Shown in pieces: positions 45,128 to 54,934 of a stretch of 64,000 nucleotides of DNA; position 1 is the stretch's first letter, and each line of letters starts with the position of its first letter. The notes below the pieces were generated by a model that did no database searches, had not been told where the DNA came from, and saw nothing but the letters and a program-made list of their open reading frames with translations. The stretch is from Blastopirellula retiformator (GTDB lineage Bacteria; Planctomycetota; Planctomycetia; Pirellulales; Pirellulaceae): assembly GCF_007859755.1 (NCBI RefSeq), contig NZ_SJPF01000006.1:62010-126009 (forward strand), given 5' to 3'. Position numbers and translations under genes: made by a program.

Positions 45128-46123
45128 TTACCGCAGAACGTTTAGCTCTCCGGCGAACTGGCCGTTGGCGGCTAGTTCGAGACAGGCATGAGTTGGGTCT
45201 TGCAGATGACGCAGCTGGACGGCGATTCTGCGGGCGATCAGTTCCTTTGCGAACTTCTCGCGGAAATAGTCGCCTGATTGGAACAGGCCGCCGGAGATGG
45301 TGAGCGGAATGCGGCCGTTGCGGTAGGTAACGAGCGTCAGTTCGATGCGGCTGCGAACGCGTTCGACCAGATCGACCAATTGGCGGATTGCCTGATCAAC
45401 AAGCAGATCTGCGATCGATTCACCATCGACGGCCAACTCGATTACAGGCTGGGCGAGTCCGGCGATCAAGGCGCGTTGATCCTCGGCCGCGGACAGTCGA
45501 TCAAGCGCTTCGGTCAATGAGCCGACGTGCCACTGCTGGCAAACCAGAATGGCCATTGGATCAAGCATAGGACCAAACTCCAGCGCCTCTAGCGCACAAC
45601 GCAACGCCTGCCTACCTAGCGTAAATCCACTCCCCTCATCCCCGATCAAAGGCCCCCAGCCGCCGAGGATGACGATTTGCCCTTCGGCGTCTCGACCGAT
45701 GCCGACCGAGCCGGTGCCGGCGACAATGCCGATGGCCTGCGTGTCGCTGGTTTCCGATTGCAGCAACGGGATCAGATCAGGCACAACATCGCACTTTGTC
45801 GCCACGCCGGCTGACAGAAGGCGTGTAGCCAGTTCGCGACGGAAGGAGAGATCAAGCGTGCCGGCGATCGCCAGCAAGGCCCGCTCACATGTTGTAACGC
45901 GAGCGCCCGCTTCTTCTTTGGCCAGCCGAACGCTTTCGACAATGGCGGCGACCGCCGCATCCATTCCGGTGGTGCGTGGATTGCTGCCGCTCGAAACGCC
46001 GCGGCCAAGAACATGCAGTTGTCCGCTAGGGCCGACCGCGCCCAGATAGCAAGAGGTCTTCGTCCCCCCGCCGTCGACGCCAAGATAGAAAGTACGCTGG
46101 TCCGTGGTTGTTTCGGGCGGCAT
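45128..46123 (-). CDS. BadF/BadG-type amino-sugar kinase (NagK/MurK-like)
   Basis: 331 aa. The phosphate-1 motif is GVDGGGTKTSCYLGAV near 14-29; GIVAGTGSVGIGRD near 130 and GGWGPLIGDEGSGFTLG near 149 are typical of the BadF/BadG/BcrA/BcrD family, which includes GlcNAc kinases and the MurNAc kinase MurK. It starts 15 nt after the murQ stop on the same strand, so an operon is likely. Next to MurQ it would make MurNAc-6-P (MurK role) or GlcNAc-6-P (NagK role); sequence alone cannot decide. No PTS component is adjacent. Confidence 0.85.
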   Translation of the reverse strand: MPPETTTDQRTFYLGVDGGGTKTSCYLGAVGPSGQLHVLGRGVSSGSNPRTTGMDAAVAAIVESVRLAKEEAGARVTTCERALLAIAGTLDLSFRRELATRLLSAGVATKCDVVPDLIPLLQSETSDTQAIGIVAGTGSVGIGRDAEGQIVILGGWGPLIGDEGSGFTLGRQALRCALEALEFGPMLDPMAILVCQQWHVGSLTEALDRLSAAEDQRALIAGLAQPVIELAVDGESIADLLVDQAIRQLVDLVERVRSRIELTLVTYRNGRIPLTISGGLFQSGDYFREKFAKELIARRIAVQLRHLQDPTHACLELAANGQFAGELNVLR

Positions 46124-46138
46124 CGCCGGCGCCTTGTC

Positions 46139-47053
46139 TTAGGCCGGCGAGCTTCCCTCGCCAGCGGTGCGTAACGCTTGTTTCAAATGGCCGTCCGCTT
46201 GTTCCAACAAGCGGCAGGCTTCTTCCGGCGTCTTGTCGGCCAGGTAGACGAAAATCGCCGTCTTCACTTCGCCCCCGCACCGCTTCAGCAACTGATCGGC
46301 TTCGGCTTCGCCCAGATCGGTCGCGGCGCCAACGATCCGAATCGCGCGAGCGTGCAACTTGATGTTGCTTGCTCGCAGGTCGACCATCAGGTTACCGAAC
46401 GTCTTGCCAATTCGAATCATGGCGCCGGTGCTGAGGATATTCAAGACCATCTTGGTCGCGGTGCCTGCTTTCATGCGGGTCGAGCCGCTAACGACTTCGG
46501 GACCAACGACCGGCGTGATCGCCAGATCGCAGCGCGACGCCAGTTCGTTATTATCGTTACAAGCCAAGCCAATCGAAAACGCGCCGATCTGCTGCGCGTA
46601 GTCGAGTCCGCCAACCACATACGGCGTGCGTCCGCTGGTCGCGATGCCGACGGCGACATCTTTGCCAGAAAGCTGTATGCCCTGCAGATCTTGCACCGCC
46701 AGTTCAGGATGATCTTCGGCGCCTTCGACCGCGGTAGTCAGCGCGATCGGGCCGCCGGCGATCAAGCCGACCACCTGCTTGGGATCCGAGTTAAACGTCG
46801 GCGGACACTCCGAAGCGTCAAGCACGCCTAAGCGGCCCGAGGTGCCGGCGCCAAAGTAAATCAGTCGCCCACCTTTGGCCAAGCGATCGGCGATGACATC
46901 GATCGCATCGGCGATCGGCTGCGTCTGTTTGGCGACCGCTTGAGCGACTCCGGCGTCCTGACCGTTGATCAACTGGACGATTTCATACGTCGTGAAATCA
47001 TCGAGCGACTCCGAGGCCGGATTAATTGCTTCGGTGGTGAGATGCTTGAGCAT
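46139..47053 (-). CDS. murQ: N-acetylmuramic acid 6-phosphate etherase
   Basis: 304 aa, the usual size. The start is the ATG giving MLKHLTTEA; a longer frame to 47125 is upstream sequence. MurQ removes D-lactate from MurNAc-6-P to give GlcNAc-6-P. The SIS domain is clear: [19 protein letters not shown] near 64-82 with the acid/base region [19 protein letters not shown] near 114, and [20 protein letters not shown] near 189-208. First gene of the murQ-kinase pair and divergent from an SSS symporter gene, with about 265 bp between starts that should hold both promoters. Confidence 0.95.
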   Translation of the reverse strand: MLKHLTTEAINPASESLDDFTTYEIVQLINGQDAGVAQAVAKQTQPIADAIDVIADRLAKGGRLIYFGAGTSGRLGVLDASECPPTFNSDPKQVVGLIAGGPIALTTAVEGAEDHPELAVQDLQGIQLSGKDVAVGIATSGRTPYVVGGLDYAQQIGAFSIGLACNDNNELASRCDLAITPVVGPEVVSGSTRMKAGTATKMVLNILSTGAMIRIGKTFGNLMVDLRASNIKLHARAIRIVGAATDLGEAEADQLLKRCGGEVKTAIFVYLADKTPEEACRLLEQADGHLKQALRTAGEGSSPA

Positions 47054-47318
47054 GTGAGTCTGCGATGAGTGTCCGACAGCTGAGATATTTTCAACACTTC
47101 CGAGTGTAACCGCGGGGTATCGCAATTCAAAGAAAACCTGCGCAAAGCGTAGAAATTACTGCGCTTTTGCGCCTAGCGATCCGACCTTGGCGATATAGAC
47201 TAACATGGAAAGAAAACCGCGTATCAATCGCCACTTGCGCGTTCGTAGGCAGGGACTGAAATGGCGGTTTTCCCACCTGGCTCCTCGTCGCTCGTTCGGG
47301 TCTTTCGCAACGGATTCT

Positions 47319-48824
47319 ATGATCTCTATCGCATCACTGGCGATTTCTCCGGTCGATATCGGCATCATTGGTTGCTACATCGTCGCCACCACGTTGTTCG
47401 GCGTCTGGTTGGGGCGGGGACAGAGTTCGACGACGCAGTTTTTCCTCGGTTCCCGCGACATGCCGTCGTGGGCGTTGCTTCTGTCGATCGTCGCTACCGA
47501 AACCAGCACCGTCACCTTCTTAAGCGTCCCCGGCAAGGCGTTCATTCCCGGCGGCAACTTCTCGTTCCTGCAACTGGCGATCGGCTACATCATTGGCCGG
47601 ATCGCGGTGCTGACCTTTCTGTTGCCGCTCTACTTTCGTCATGAAGACTCGACCGCCTACGCGGTCTTGCAGCGGAATTTTGGTCCGTCGACCCGCAAAC
47701 TCGCTTCGCTCTTCTTCTTGGGAGCCCGCACCCTGGGAGACGGCTTGCGGTTGTTTCTGACGGCGCTGGCGCTACAGCAGGTCGTCGACATTCCGTTTGC
47801 AGTCAGCGTGATGATCTTGGCGATCGCTACGGCCGTTTACGCGCTGTGCGGCGGCGTGCGGTCGGTCATTTGGAACGACTGTTTGCAATTCACCGTGTAC
47901 ATGAGCGGGGCGCTGTTGGTGATGGGACTGATTTTCTATCGCTTGCCCGGCGGCTTTGATCAGTACTGGCAATTCGCCGCCGACACGGGTCGCTTGCACC
48001 TGTTTGATCTCGCCTTCCTGCCGAGCGACGGTCACTTGACGCTGTGGGCCGGCATCTTTGGCGGCGGCGTGTTGAGCCTGGCGACGCATGGCGCCGATCA
48101 GTTGATCGTGCAGCGTTACCTGTGCGCCAAGAATCAACGGGCCGCCGGCTGGGCCCTGTTTTGGAGCGGGCCGATCGTCTTTTTGCAGTTCGCACTGTTC
48201 CTGGCGATCGGCGTTGGGCTGGCTTGCTACTTCACGCAGTTCAATCCCGAGATGCTCAGTCTGGCCGGCGATCAAGCGTTCGCCCGGTTCATTGTCGACG
48301 ACCTGCCGATCGGCGTGCGCGGCGTCATTTTGGCGGCGGTCTTCGCCGCGGCGATGTCGACGTTGTCCAGCTCGGTCAACTCGTCGGCAAGTTCCCTGCT
48401 CGATGACCTGGGAGGAGACGCTTGGCGTCACCTGCCCGACGTTCGGCGTCTTCTTCTGGGTCGCAGTTTTACGTTGGTTTTCACCATCCTGCAGGCGGTC
48501 GTCGCGACTGGCGCCTATTGGTTCGCGTTCGGCAATTCGGTCGTCGACCAGGCTCTGGCGATCGCCGGATTTTCGGCCGGCCTGCTATTGGGACTTTTTC
48601 TGGTCGCCATCGTGATCGGACGGATCCCTAGTTGGCAAGCCAACACGGCGCTGATCTGCGGCGCAATTGTCATTCTGACTATCAAATACTCGACCAACGT
48701 CAGCGGCTATTGGTACGCTCCGCTCGCCGCCAGCAGTACGTTTTGCGTCGCCACGCTCTTATCGAAAATTCTTCCCAGCGAAGCGGCGCTGCCGCGAGGA
48801 ACTCCCGCCGAGGAACACTCATGA
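47319..48824 (+). CDS. Sodium:solute symporter (SSS family)
   Basis: 501 aa. The start is the ATG giving MISIASLAIS; upstream codons are charged and unlikely to precede the first membrane helix. About thirteen membrane segments are visible, as expected. SSS signatures include FFLGSRDMPSWALLLSIVAT near 41-60 (with the ETST that follows), and VFAAAMSTLSSSVNSSASS near 344-362, the region of the sodium-site serines. Stop and next start overlap (ATGA), coupling it to the AmiE/NamZ-like gene. It could import MurNAc or another cell-wall sugar released by that enzyme; the substrate is inference. Confidence 0.88.
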   Translation: MISIASLAISPVDIGIIGCYIVATTLFGVWLGRGQSSTTQFFLGSRDMPSWALLLSIVATETSTVTFLSVPGKAFIPGGNFSFLQLAIGYIIGRIAVLTFLLPLYFRHEDSTAYAVLQRNFGPSTRKLASLFFLGARTLGDGLRLFLTALALQQVVDIPFAVSVMILAIATAVYALCGGVRSVIWNDCLQFTVYMSGALLVMGLIFYRLPGGFDQYWQFAADTGRLHLFDLAFLPSDGHLTLWAGIFGGGVLSLATHGADQLIVQRYLCAKNQRAAGWALFWSGPIVFLQFALFLAIGVGLACYFTQFNPEMLSLAGDQAFARFIVDDLPIGVRGVILAAVFAAAMSTLSSSVNSSASSLLDDLGGDAWRHLPDVRRLLLGRSFTLVFTILQAVVATGAYWFAFGNSVVDQALAIAGFSAGLLLGLFLVAIVIGRIPSWQANTALICGAIVILTIKYSTNVSGYWYAPLAASSTFCVATLLSKILPSEAALPRGTPAEEHS

Positions 48825-51124
48825 AATATCGCTTGTTGATCTGGACCGCGTTGCTCTTGGCGTCCCCTTGTTCCGCCTGGGCGCAACTGCCTCATGCGAC
48901 GCCGAACGAAGTCGGCATGCAGGCCGACTTTGGCGCCGATATCGAGCGTCAGGTCGCTATCGCCCTTGAAGAGAAGAAGATGCCGGGCTGCGTCGTGTTG
49001 GTCGCTCGCCAAGGCAAGATCGTCTTTGAAAAAGCGTTCGGCAATCGGCGAATTACTCCGACGGTCGAAGCGATGACGACCGACACGCTGTTCGATATGG
49101 CCTCGATCACCAAGCCGATCGCCACCGCCACCAGCATCATGCAACTGATCCAGCGCGGCGACGTCCGCTTGAACGAGAAAGTCTCGACCTACCTGCCCGA
49201 GTTCAAGGGGCATGGCAAGGAAAACGTCACCGTCGAGCAGTTGATGATCCACGTCGGCGGTCTGACGCCTGACAACGCCCTGGCCGACTACAAGAACGGT
49301 TGGCCCGAAGCGTACGAGAAAATCTGCGATTTGAAGTTGCTCTCGCCGGCGGGAGACAAGTTCCGCTATTCGGACGTCGGCTTCTTGGTGCTCGGCGAGA
49401 TTGTCGCCCGGGTTAGCGGCAAGCCGCTTGATCAATACGCAAAAGAGAGTATCTTCGAGCCGCTCGGCATGCAGCAAAGCGGTTACAACCCGTCGCCGGA
49501 GCTGTGCGAAAAAGCGGTCACCACCGAAGAGGTCGATGGCCAGTGGCTGAAAGGAACGGTTCACGATCCGCGGGCTCGCGCCATGGGAGGCGTCGCCGGC
49601 CACGCCGGTCTGTTTAGCACGGCCGACGACATCGCGATCTACGCTCAGGCGATGCTCGACGCCCGTATCGGCGGCGAGAATACGGTCCTGAATCCGCAGA
49701 CGCTGGCCAGGATGACCAGCCCGCATGACGCCGTCGGCAACAACCGCGGCCTGGGCTGGGACAAGCAAAGCGTTTACTCCCGCAATCGGGGCGACCTGAT
49801 GACGCCGGCCGCTTATGGCCATGGCGGCTTTACTGGAACGGCCCTGTGGATTGATCCTGGTTTGGATCTGATCGTGCTGTTCCTCTCCAATCGGGTTCAT
49901 CCCAACGGCAAGGGATCGGTCAACGATCTGGCGGGCAAGATCGGCACGATCGCCAGCGGCGCTTGTTTACCGAAGGCGCAGACCTCCCCTGCCCTGTCGA
50001 CCAAGCTCGGCATCGACGTGCTGGCCGACAGCAAATTCGCGGCCTTGAAGGGACAAAAGGTGGGCGTAATCGGCAACCATACCAGCCGCACCAAGTCGGG
50101 AGAATCGATCGTCGAACTGATGGCCAATTCGCCCGACGTCGAACTGGTCACCATCTTCAGCCCAGAGCATGGCTTCTTCGGCGCGCTCGATCAATCGGAG
50201 ATCGGCGACACCGTCGACCCGAAGACCGGCGTGGCGGTGAAAAGCTTGTACGGCAAGACGCGGAAGCCGACGCCCGAAATGCTGAAAGGGATCGATAGGC
50301 TCGTCTTTGACATTCAAGACGTCGGCTGCCGGTTCTACACGTACATCTCGACGATGGGGCTGGCGATGGAAGCGGCCGCCGAGAACAACATCAAGTTCGT
50401 CGTGCTCGATCGCCCCAACCCGATCAACGGCGTGACGATGGAAGGTCCGATGCTGGACGACGCCAAAGAGTCGTTCGTGGCCTTCCACGCGCTACCGATT
50501 CGGCATGGGATGACGATCGGCGAGATCGCCCAGTTGCTCAACGCCGAGAAGAAATTGGGCGCCGACCTGACCGTCGTCAAAATGGCAAACTGGCGGCGCG
50601 ACGCCATGCTGTTTGATACCGGCCTGCCGTGGCGAAATACCTCGCCCAACATGCGCTCGCTGACCGAGGCCCTGCTTTACCCCGGCGTCGGCATCTTGGA
50701 AACGACCAACATCTCGGTCGGTCGCGGTACTGATACGCCGTTCGAGCAAATCGGCGCTCCCTGGATCAACGGTCCCGAACTGGCCGCCGCGATCGAAGCG
50801 TACGAGCCCCCGGGCGTACGAATCGTACCGATCGAGTTCACGCCGACCAGCAGCAAGTACGAAGGCGAACTTTGCAACGGCGTCAACTTTGTGATCACCG
50901 ACTGGGAAACCTTTCGCCCGGTGCAATTGGCCTGGTCGCTGGCCGCCGCACTGAGGAAAACCTATCCCCAAGAGTGGGAAACGAAACGACTGCCGACGCT
51001 GCTCGGCAGTGCGTCGGTCCTGAAGCAGATCGAAGCGGGCGATTCTCCCGAGACGATCACCAAGTCGTACCAGGCGGGGCTCGACGAGTTTACCCAACGT
51101 CGCGAAGCCTTCCTGCTGTACTAA
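48821..51124 (+). CDS. Fusion of AmiE-like serine hydrolase and NamZ-like exo-N-acetylmuramidase (DUF1343)
   Basis: 767 aa. A signal peptide ends near AWA. Residues about 25-380 are a beta-lactamase-family serine hydrolase: SITK at 95-98, a YSD motif in FRYSDVGF near 186, and GHGGFTGT near 328. Residues about 385-765 match DUF1343/NamZ: GVIGNHTSRTKSGES near 411, FSPEHGFFGALDQ near 447, FDIQDVGCRFYTYISTMGL near 497 and VLDRPNPI near 527. In Bacillus the AmiE amidase and the NamZ muramidase are separate but linked genes with murQ. Here they are one secreted protein, and the start overlaps the symporter stop. It should release MurNAc from peptidoglycan ends. Confidence 0.88.
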   Translation: MKYRLLIWTALLLASPCSAWAQLPHATPNEVGMQADFGADIERQVAIALEEKKMPGCVVLVARQGKIVFEKAFGNRRITPTVEAMTTDTLFDMASITKPIATATSIMQLIQRGDVRLNEKVSTYLPEFKGHGKENVTVEQLMIHVGGLTPDNALADYKNGWPEAYEKICDLKLLSPAGDKFRYSDVGFLVLGEIVARVSGKPLDQYAKESIFEPLGMQQSGYNPSPELCEKAVTTEEVDGQWLKGTVHDPRARAMGGVAGHAGLFSTADDIAIYAQAMLDARIGGENTVLNPQTLARMTSPHDAVGNNRGLGWDKQSVYSRNRGDLMTPAAYGHGGFTGTALWIDPGLDLIVLFLSNRVHPNGKGSVNDLAGKIGTIASGACLPKAQTSPALSTKLGIDVLADSKFAALKGQKVGVIGNHTSRTKSGESIVELMANSPDVELVTIFSPEHGFFGALDQSEIGDTVDPKTGVAVKSLYGKTRKPTPEMLKGIDRLVFDIQDVGCRFYTYISTMGLAMEAAAENNIKFVVLDRPNPINGVTMEGPMLDDAKESFVAFHALPIRHGMTIGEIAQLLNAEKKLGADLTVVKMANWRRDAMLFDTGLPWRNTSPNMRSLTEALLYPGVGILETTNISVGRGTDTPFEQIGAPWINGPELAAAIEAYEPPGVRIVPIEFTPTSSKYEGELCNGVNFVITDWETFRPVQLAWSLAAALRKTYPQEWETKRLPTLLGSASVLKQIEAGDSPETITKSYQAGLDEFTQRREAFLLY

Positions 51125-51299
51125 GCTGGGGCCTATTTTCTATACAGCCGATATGCTTTCTCCTCGGAATGAGCGCAGCCGATTATCGACGGCGGACGTC
51201 ACTGCTTGCGCATTACGCGGCACGTTCCCTGCTTTTCCCTAACGGTCAATCTGAGCTACGCTGGGTTCTGTCCGTGGACGCCGCGCCAATGCCTTCGCA

Positions 51300-53930
51300 A
51301 TGCGACCCGATGGGAGTCAGCCAAGCGTGTCAAACTTGCTCGCCCCGAATTTGCAATCTCGCTACTTTCCCGTTTTCATCTTCGTTTTTTCGGCCTTCTC
51401 GTCTGCCTGCATGGGGGAGGACCGCCTAAAGTGGACCGAACTGCCGCCGCTACCAAACCAACTTGGGGTGGCTGGCCCATTCGCCGGCGTCCACCAAAAC
51501 GGGTTAATCGTCGCCGGGGGCGCAAATTTTCCCCGCCCCGTTTGGAAAAATAGTAAGCAGTGGGTCGACCAGATCCATGTGCTGACGAAACAAGATGGTC
51601 AGTACCAGTGGCGCGACGGTGGATCGCTGCCGCGGCCGATCGCGTATGGGGCCAGCGTCTCGACGCCGGAGGGGGTTTTGTGCATCGGCGGAAATGACGC
51701 CCAGCAAACCTATCGCGACGTTTTTCTGCTCCGCTGGGATGGCCAGCAAGTCAGCGCGACGCCCGGTCCGCCATTGCCGTCGCCCTGCTCTTACGTACAA
51801 GCGGCGCTGATCGACCAAACGGTCTACGTTACGTGCGGGCAAAAAGAGCTGGGTCTGTATAGCGCCACCAACCAACTGTGGGCGCTCGATTTGGCGAATC
51901 TATCGGCTACCGATTCCAACGTCTGGCAACCGCTGCCAGCGCTCCCCGGTCCGACGCGGGCCTTCGCCTTGGTCACGGGGCAGCACGATGGCTTTCGCGA
52001 TTGCTTGTACGTCATCGGCGGGCGTCGTCAGGAGGCCGGCAAGACGCAGTTCTTGCGCGACGTCTGGCGGTACGAACCAATCTCTCGCCAGTGGAAACAA
52101 CGCCGCGACGCTCCCCGCGTCGTCATGGCAGGCGAGGCGATCGGCAGCGGGCAAAGTCACATCCTGGTGGTCGGCAGCGCCGATGAGAGCAACTTCGATA
52201 AGTCGGATGAGTTGCAGGACGATCATCCCGGCTTCCCGCGCGAGGCGCTTAGTTATCACACGATTACCGACGCCTGGTCGACGGCCGGCGAAACGCCCGA
52301 AAACCTGGTCACCACCACCGCCGTCCGCTGGGACGGCGCGATCATCTTGCCCAGCGGAGAAGTCCGCCCGCGCGTTCGCTCGCCCCATGTCTGGCGAATT
52401 GAGACCGTCTCGTCGACCGCCAGTTTCGGCACGCTCAACTACCTCGTGCTGCTGGTTTACCTGACGGGGATGGTCGGCGTTGGGGTCTACTTCGCTCGGA
52501 TGAATAAGAACACCGACGACTTCTTCCGGGGCGGTATGCGCATTCCGTGGTGGGCGGCCGGCTGCAGCATCTTCGCCACGATGCTCAGTTCGCTCACCTT
52601 CACCGGTCTTCCTTCCAAGGCGTACGCGCAAGACTGGGCGTTTGCGCTCGGCAACTTTGCAATTCCGCTGGTGGCGATTCTGGCCGTCTATGGTGCGCTT
52701 CCGTTTTACCGCCGCATCGACGCAACCAGCGCCTACGAATATCTCGAGAAACGTTTCGGCCGCTCGGTTCGCATGTTCGCCAGCGCCAGCTTTGCGCTCT
52801 TTCATACGTTTCGCATGGGGGTGGTGATGTCGCTGACCGGACTGGCGCTGGCGATTGCAACGCCGCTGACGCCGGCTCAGTCGGTGCTGCTGATGGGCGT
52901 ACTAAGCATTCTCTACTGCACGCTTGGCGGTATCGAAGCGGTGATTTGGACCGATACCATCCAGACCTTTGTGCTGCTCGGCGGCGCGGTGCTGGCGCTC
53001 AGCTTGTTGATTGCCGGCGTCGATGGCGGGGTGAGCGGCTTTCTCTCGATCGCCACAGCCGAAAGCAAGTTCAACCTGGCCAACTTGCACTGGGATGCGA
53101 CCGACACGCAGACGGCGCTCTGGGTAGTGGTGATCGGGGCGATCGCACAAAACGTTTCCTCGTACACCGCCGATCAAGCCGTCGTGCAGCGGTACATGAC
53201 GACGCCGACGCAGTCGCTGGCTGCGCGGTCGATCTGGACCAACGCCGTGTTGGCGGTCCCGGCGACGATCCTCTTCTTTGGCATTGGCACGGCGCTGCAC
53301 GCTTACTACCAAAGCCATCCCGAAAAGCTTGATCCGACGATCACCACCGATCAAATCTTCCCGCTGTTCATCGCCCGCGAAATACCAGCCGGGCTGGCGG
53401 GTCTGATCGTGGCGGGGATCTTCGCCGCCGCGCAGTCGACCGTTTCGACCAGCATGAACTCGACCGCCACCGCGGTCGTCACCGACTTTCTGCGCCCGCT
53501 GCGCATCTGTCGCAGCGAACAAGGGTATCTCAACGCCGCCCGGCTCTGCACGCTGCTGATCGGCGTAGCCGGAACGTCGCTGGGACTGATGTTCGCCGAT
53601 CCGTCGATTCGTTCGTTGTTCGACGCCTTCATGCAGGTGATCGGGCTGTTCATGGGCGTCCTCGGCGGGCTGTTTCTGCTGGGGGCGTTGACGCGACGCA
53701 CCACCGAAGCCGGCGCCATGATCGGCGCGCTCGTCGGCGCCGGCGTGATGTTCTCGCTATGGAAATACTCTTCCGTCAGCGGGTATCTCTTCACGGCAAT
53801 CGGCATTACCGTCTGTTTTGTCGTGGGGTACCTGGCCAGTTGTTGTCTGCCGCCTGGCGAAAAGAACCTGGCCGGATTGACGCTGATTGACAATCCTCCG
53901 CCGGTTTCTGAATCGCCGACGGCTTACTAA
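51300..53930 (+). CDS. Fusion of kelch mutarotase-like domain and SSS symporter
   Basis: 876 aa. Residues about 12-40 are a hydrophobic leader. Residues about 40-380 are a kelch-type beta-propeller of the cyclically permuted mutarotase (NanM/YjhT) kind ([42 protein letters not shown]). Residues about 385-860 form an SSS sodium symporter ([40 protein letters not shown]). A GTG at 51327 with GGGAG upstream (giving MSNLLAPNL) is a real alternative start. The propeller would face the periplasm and could equilibrate sugar anomers next to the transporter. Substrate is unknown; context suggests an amino sugar or sialic-acid-like compound. Confidence 0.85.
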   Translation: MRPDGSQPSVSNLLAPNLQSRYFPVFIFVFSAFSSACMGEDRLKWTELPPLPNQLGVAGPFAGVHQNGLIVAGGANFPRPVWKNSKQWVDQIHVLTKQDGQYQWRDGGSLPRPIAYGASVSTPEGVLCIGGNDAQQTYRDVFLLRWDGQQVSATPGPPLPSPCSYVQAALIDQTVYVTCGQKELGLYSATNQLWALDLANLSATDSNVWQPLPALPGPTRAFALVTGQHDGFRDCLYVIGGRRQEAGKTQFLRDVWRYEPISRQWKQRRDAPRVVMAGEAIGSGQSHILVVGSADESNFDKSDELQDDHPGFPREALSYHTITDAWSTAGETPENLVTTTAVRWDGAIILPSGEVRPRVRSPHVWRIETVSSTASFGTLNYLVLLVYLTGMVGVGVYFARMNKNTDDFFRGGMRIPWWAAGCSIFATMLSSLTFTGLPSKAYAQDWAFALGNFAIPLVAILAVYGALPFYRRIDATSAYEYLEKRFGRSVRMFASASFALFHTFRMGVVMSLTGLALAIATPLTPAQSVLLMGVLSILYCTLGGIEAVIWTDTIQTFVLLGGAVLALSLLIAGVDGGVSGFLSIATAESKFNLANLHWDATDTQTALWVVVIGAIAQNVSSYTADQAVVQRYMTTPTQSLAARSIWTNAVLAVPATILFFGIGTALHAYYQSHPEKLDPTITTDQIFPLFIAREIPAGLAGLIVAGIFAAAQSTVSTSMNSTATAVVTDFLRPLRICRSEQGYLNAARLCTLLIGVAGTSLGLMFADPSIRSLFDAFMQVIGLFMGVLGGLFLLGALTRRTTEAGAMIGALVGAGVMFSLWKYSSVSGYLFTAIGITVCFVVGYLASCCLPPGEKNLAGLTLIDNPPPVSESPTAY

Positions 53931-54127
53931 CCGACTTTTCGGGATGGCGAAGATGGCGCCTTCGGCGACAAAATCGCGCTGGTCAACGGATTAATGTTCC
54001 CCGTTGCCAGACTGCCAGTTCGCGCAAACTCGTCGATTTGCCATTCGCCGCAGCGCCCCCTCAGGCGTACAATTCCCCCAGTAGCGACTATCTCTCTTCT
54101 CGCCCCCACATATTGCGGAGCACCACC

Positions 54128-54934
54128 ATGGCGATTCCTGTCCTCGAACTGATCGATCTTCTGTGGGGCAAGTTTCGCGCCATGAATCCTCAGGCCGAGC
54201 AGATCGTCGACTTGCTCTCGGCCCGCGGCGATTCTCTACAGAACGACCATATCGCGTTTCGCACCTTCAACGATCCGCGGATCGGGGTTGCGGAACTCGC
54301 CAAGTCGTTTGTGGCCGCAGGATACGTCGTGGGCGACGAGTACCACTTTGAGGCGAAGAAGCTGTACGCTCAGCATTTTGAACATCCCGACCCGGCGCTG
54401 CCGCGGATCTTTATCAGCGAACTCTTGCTCGAAAAGTTCGACGCGCCGGTTCGCAAGATAGTTGAGCGCATGGTTGATCAAGTCGATCAACAGGTGCGGG
54501 ATGACAATCACCCGCTTTGCATCGCCGGTCGGATTTGGCAGTCGTCGTATTCAGATTGGCGGCAATTGCGCGACGTCAGCGAGTACGCCGCGTGGATGGC
54601 GGCCCACGGTTTCTGTGCCAATCACTTCACCGTCTTCGTCAACGCGTTGACTTCGGTTTCGTCGCTACAGGAACTGAACCAACTGCTGGTGGAACATGGG
54701 TTCGAGCTCAATCAGGAAGGGGGCGTGATCAAAGGCTCGCCGGAAGTCTTTCTGGAACAATCGTCGACAATGGCGTCGACCGTGTCGGTCCAGTTTTCGG
54801 ATGGAGTGCACCGGGTCCCCGGCTGTTACTACGAGTTCGCCCGGCGATATCCGCTCCCCAGCGGCGAACTCTTTTCGGGGTTTGTCGCCAAGAGCGCCGA
54901 CAAAATCTTTCAAAGCACCGACAGCCGCAGTTAA
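54128..54934 (+). CDS. DUF1338 protein (HglS-like 2-oxoadipate dioxygenase/decarboxylase)
   Basis: 268 aa, start at the ATG giving MAIPVLELI. The VOC-like DUF1338 metal ligands are visible: His in NDHIAFRTF near 40, His in CANHFTVFVN near 163 and Glu in CYYEFARRYPL near 238. Characterised members (HglS/YdcJ) convert 2-oxoadipate to D-2-hydroxyglutarate in lysine breakdown. The stop codon overlaps that of astB on the other strand (shared TTAA). The position beside an arginine-type catabolic operon supports a role in amino-acid breakdown, but the exact substrate is not settled. Confidence 0.85.
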   Translation: MAIPVLELIDLLWGKFRAMNPQAEQIVDLLSARGDSLQNDHIAFRTFNDPRIGVAELAKSFVAAGYVVGDEYHFEAKKLYAQHFEHPDPALPRIFISELLLEKFDAPVRKIVERMVDQVDQQVRDDNHPLCIAGRIWQSSYSDWRQLRDVSEYAAWMAAHGFCANHFTVFVNALTSVSSLQELNQLLVEHGFELNQEGGVIKGSPEVFLEQSSTMASTVSVQFSDGVHRVPGCYYEFARRYPLPSGELFSGFVAKSADKIFQSTDSRS

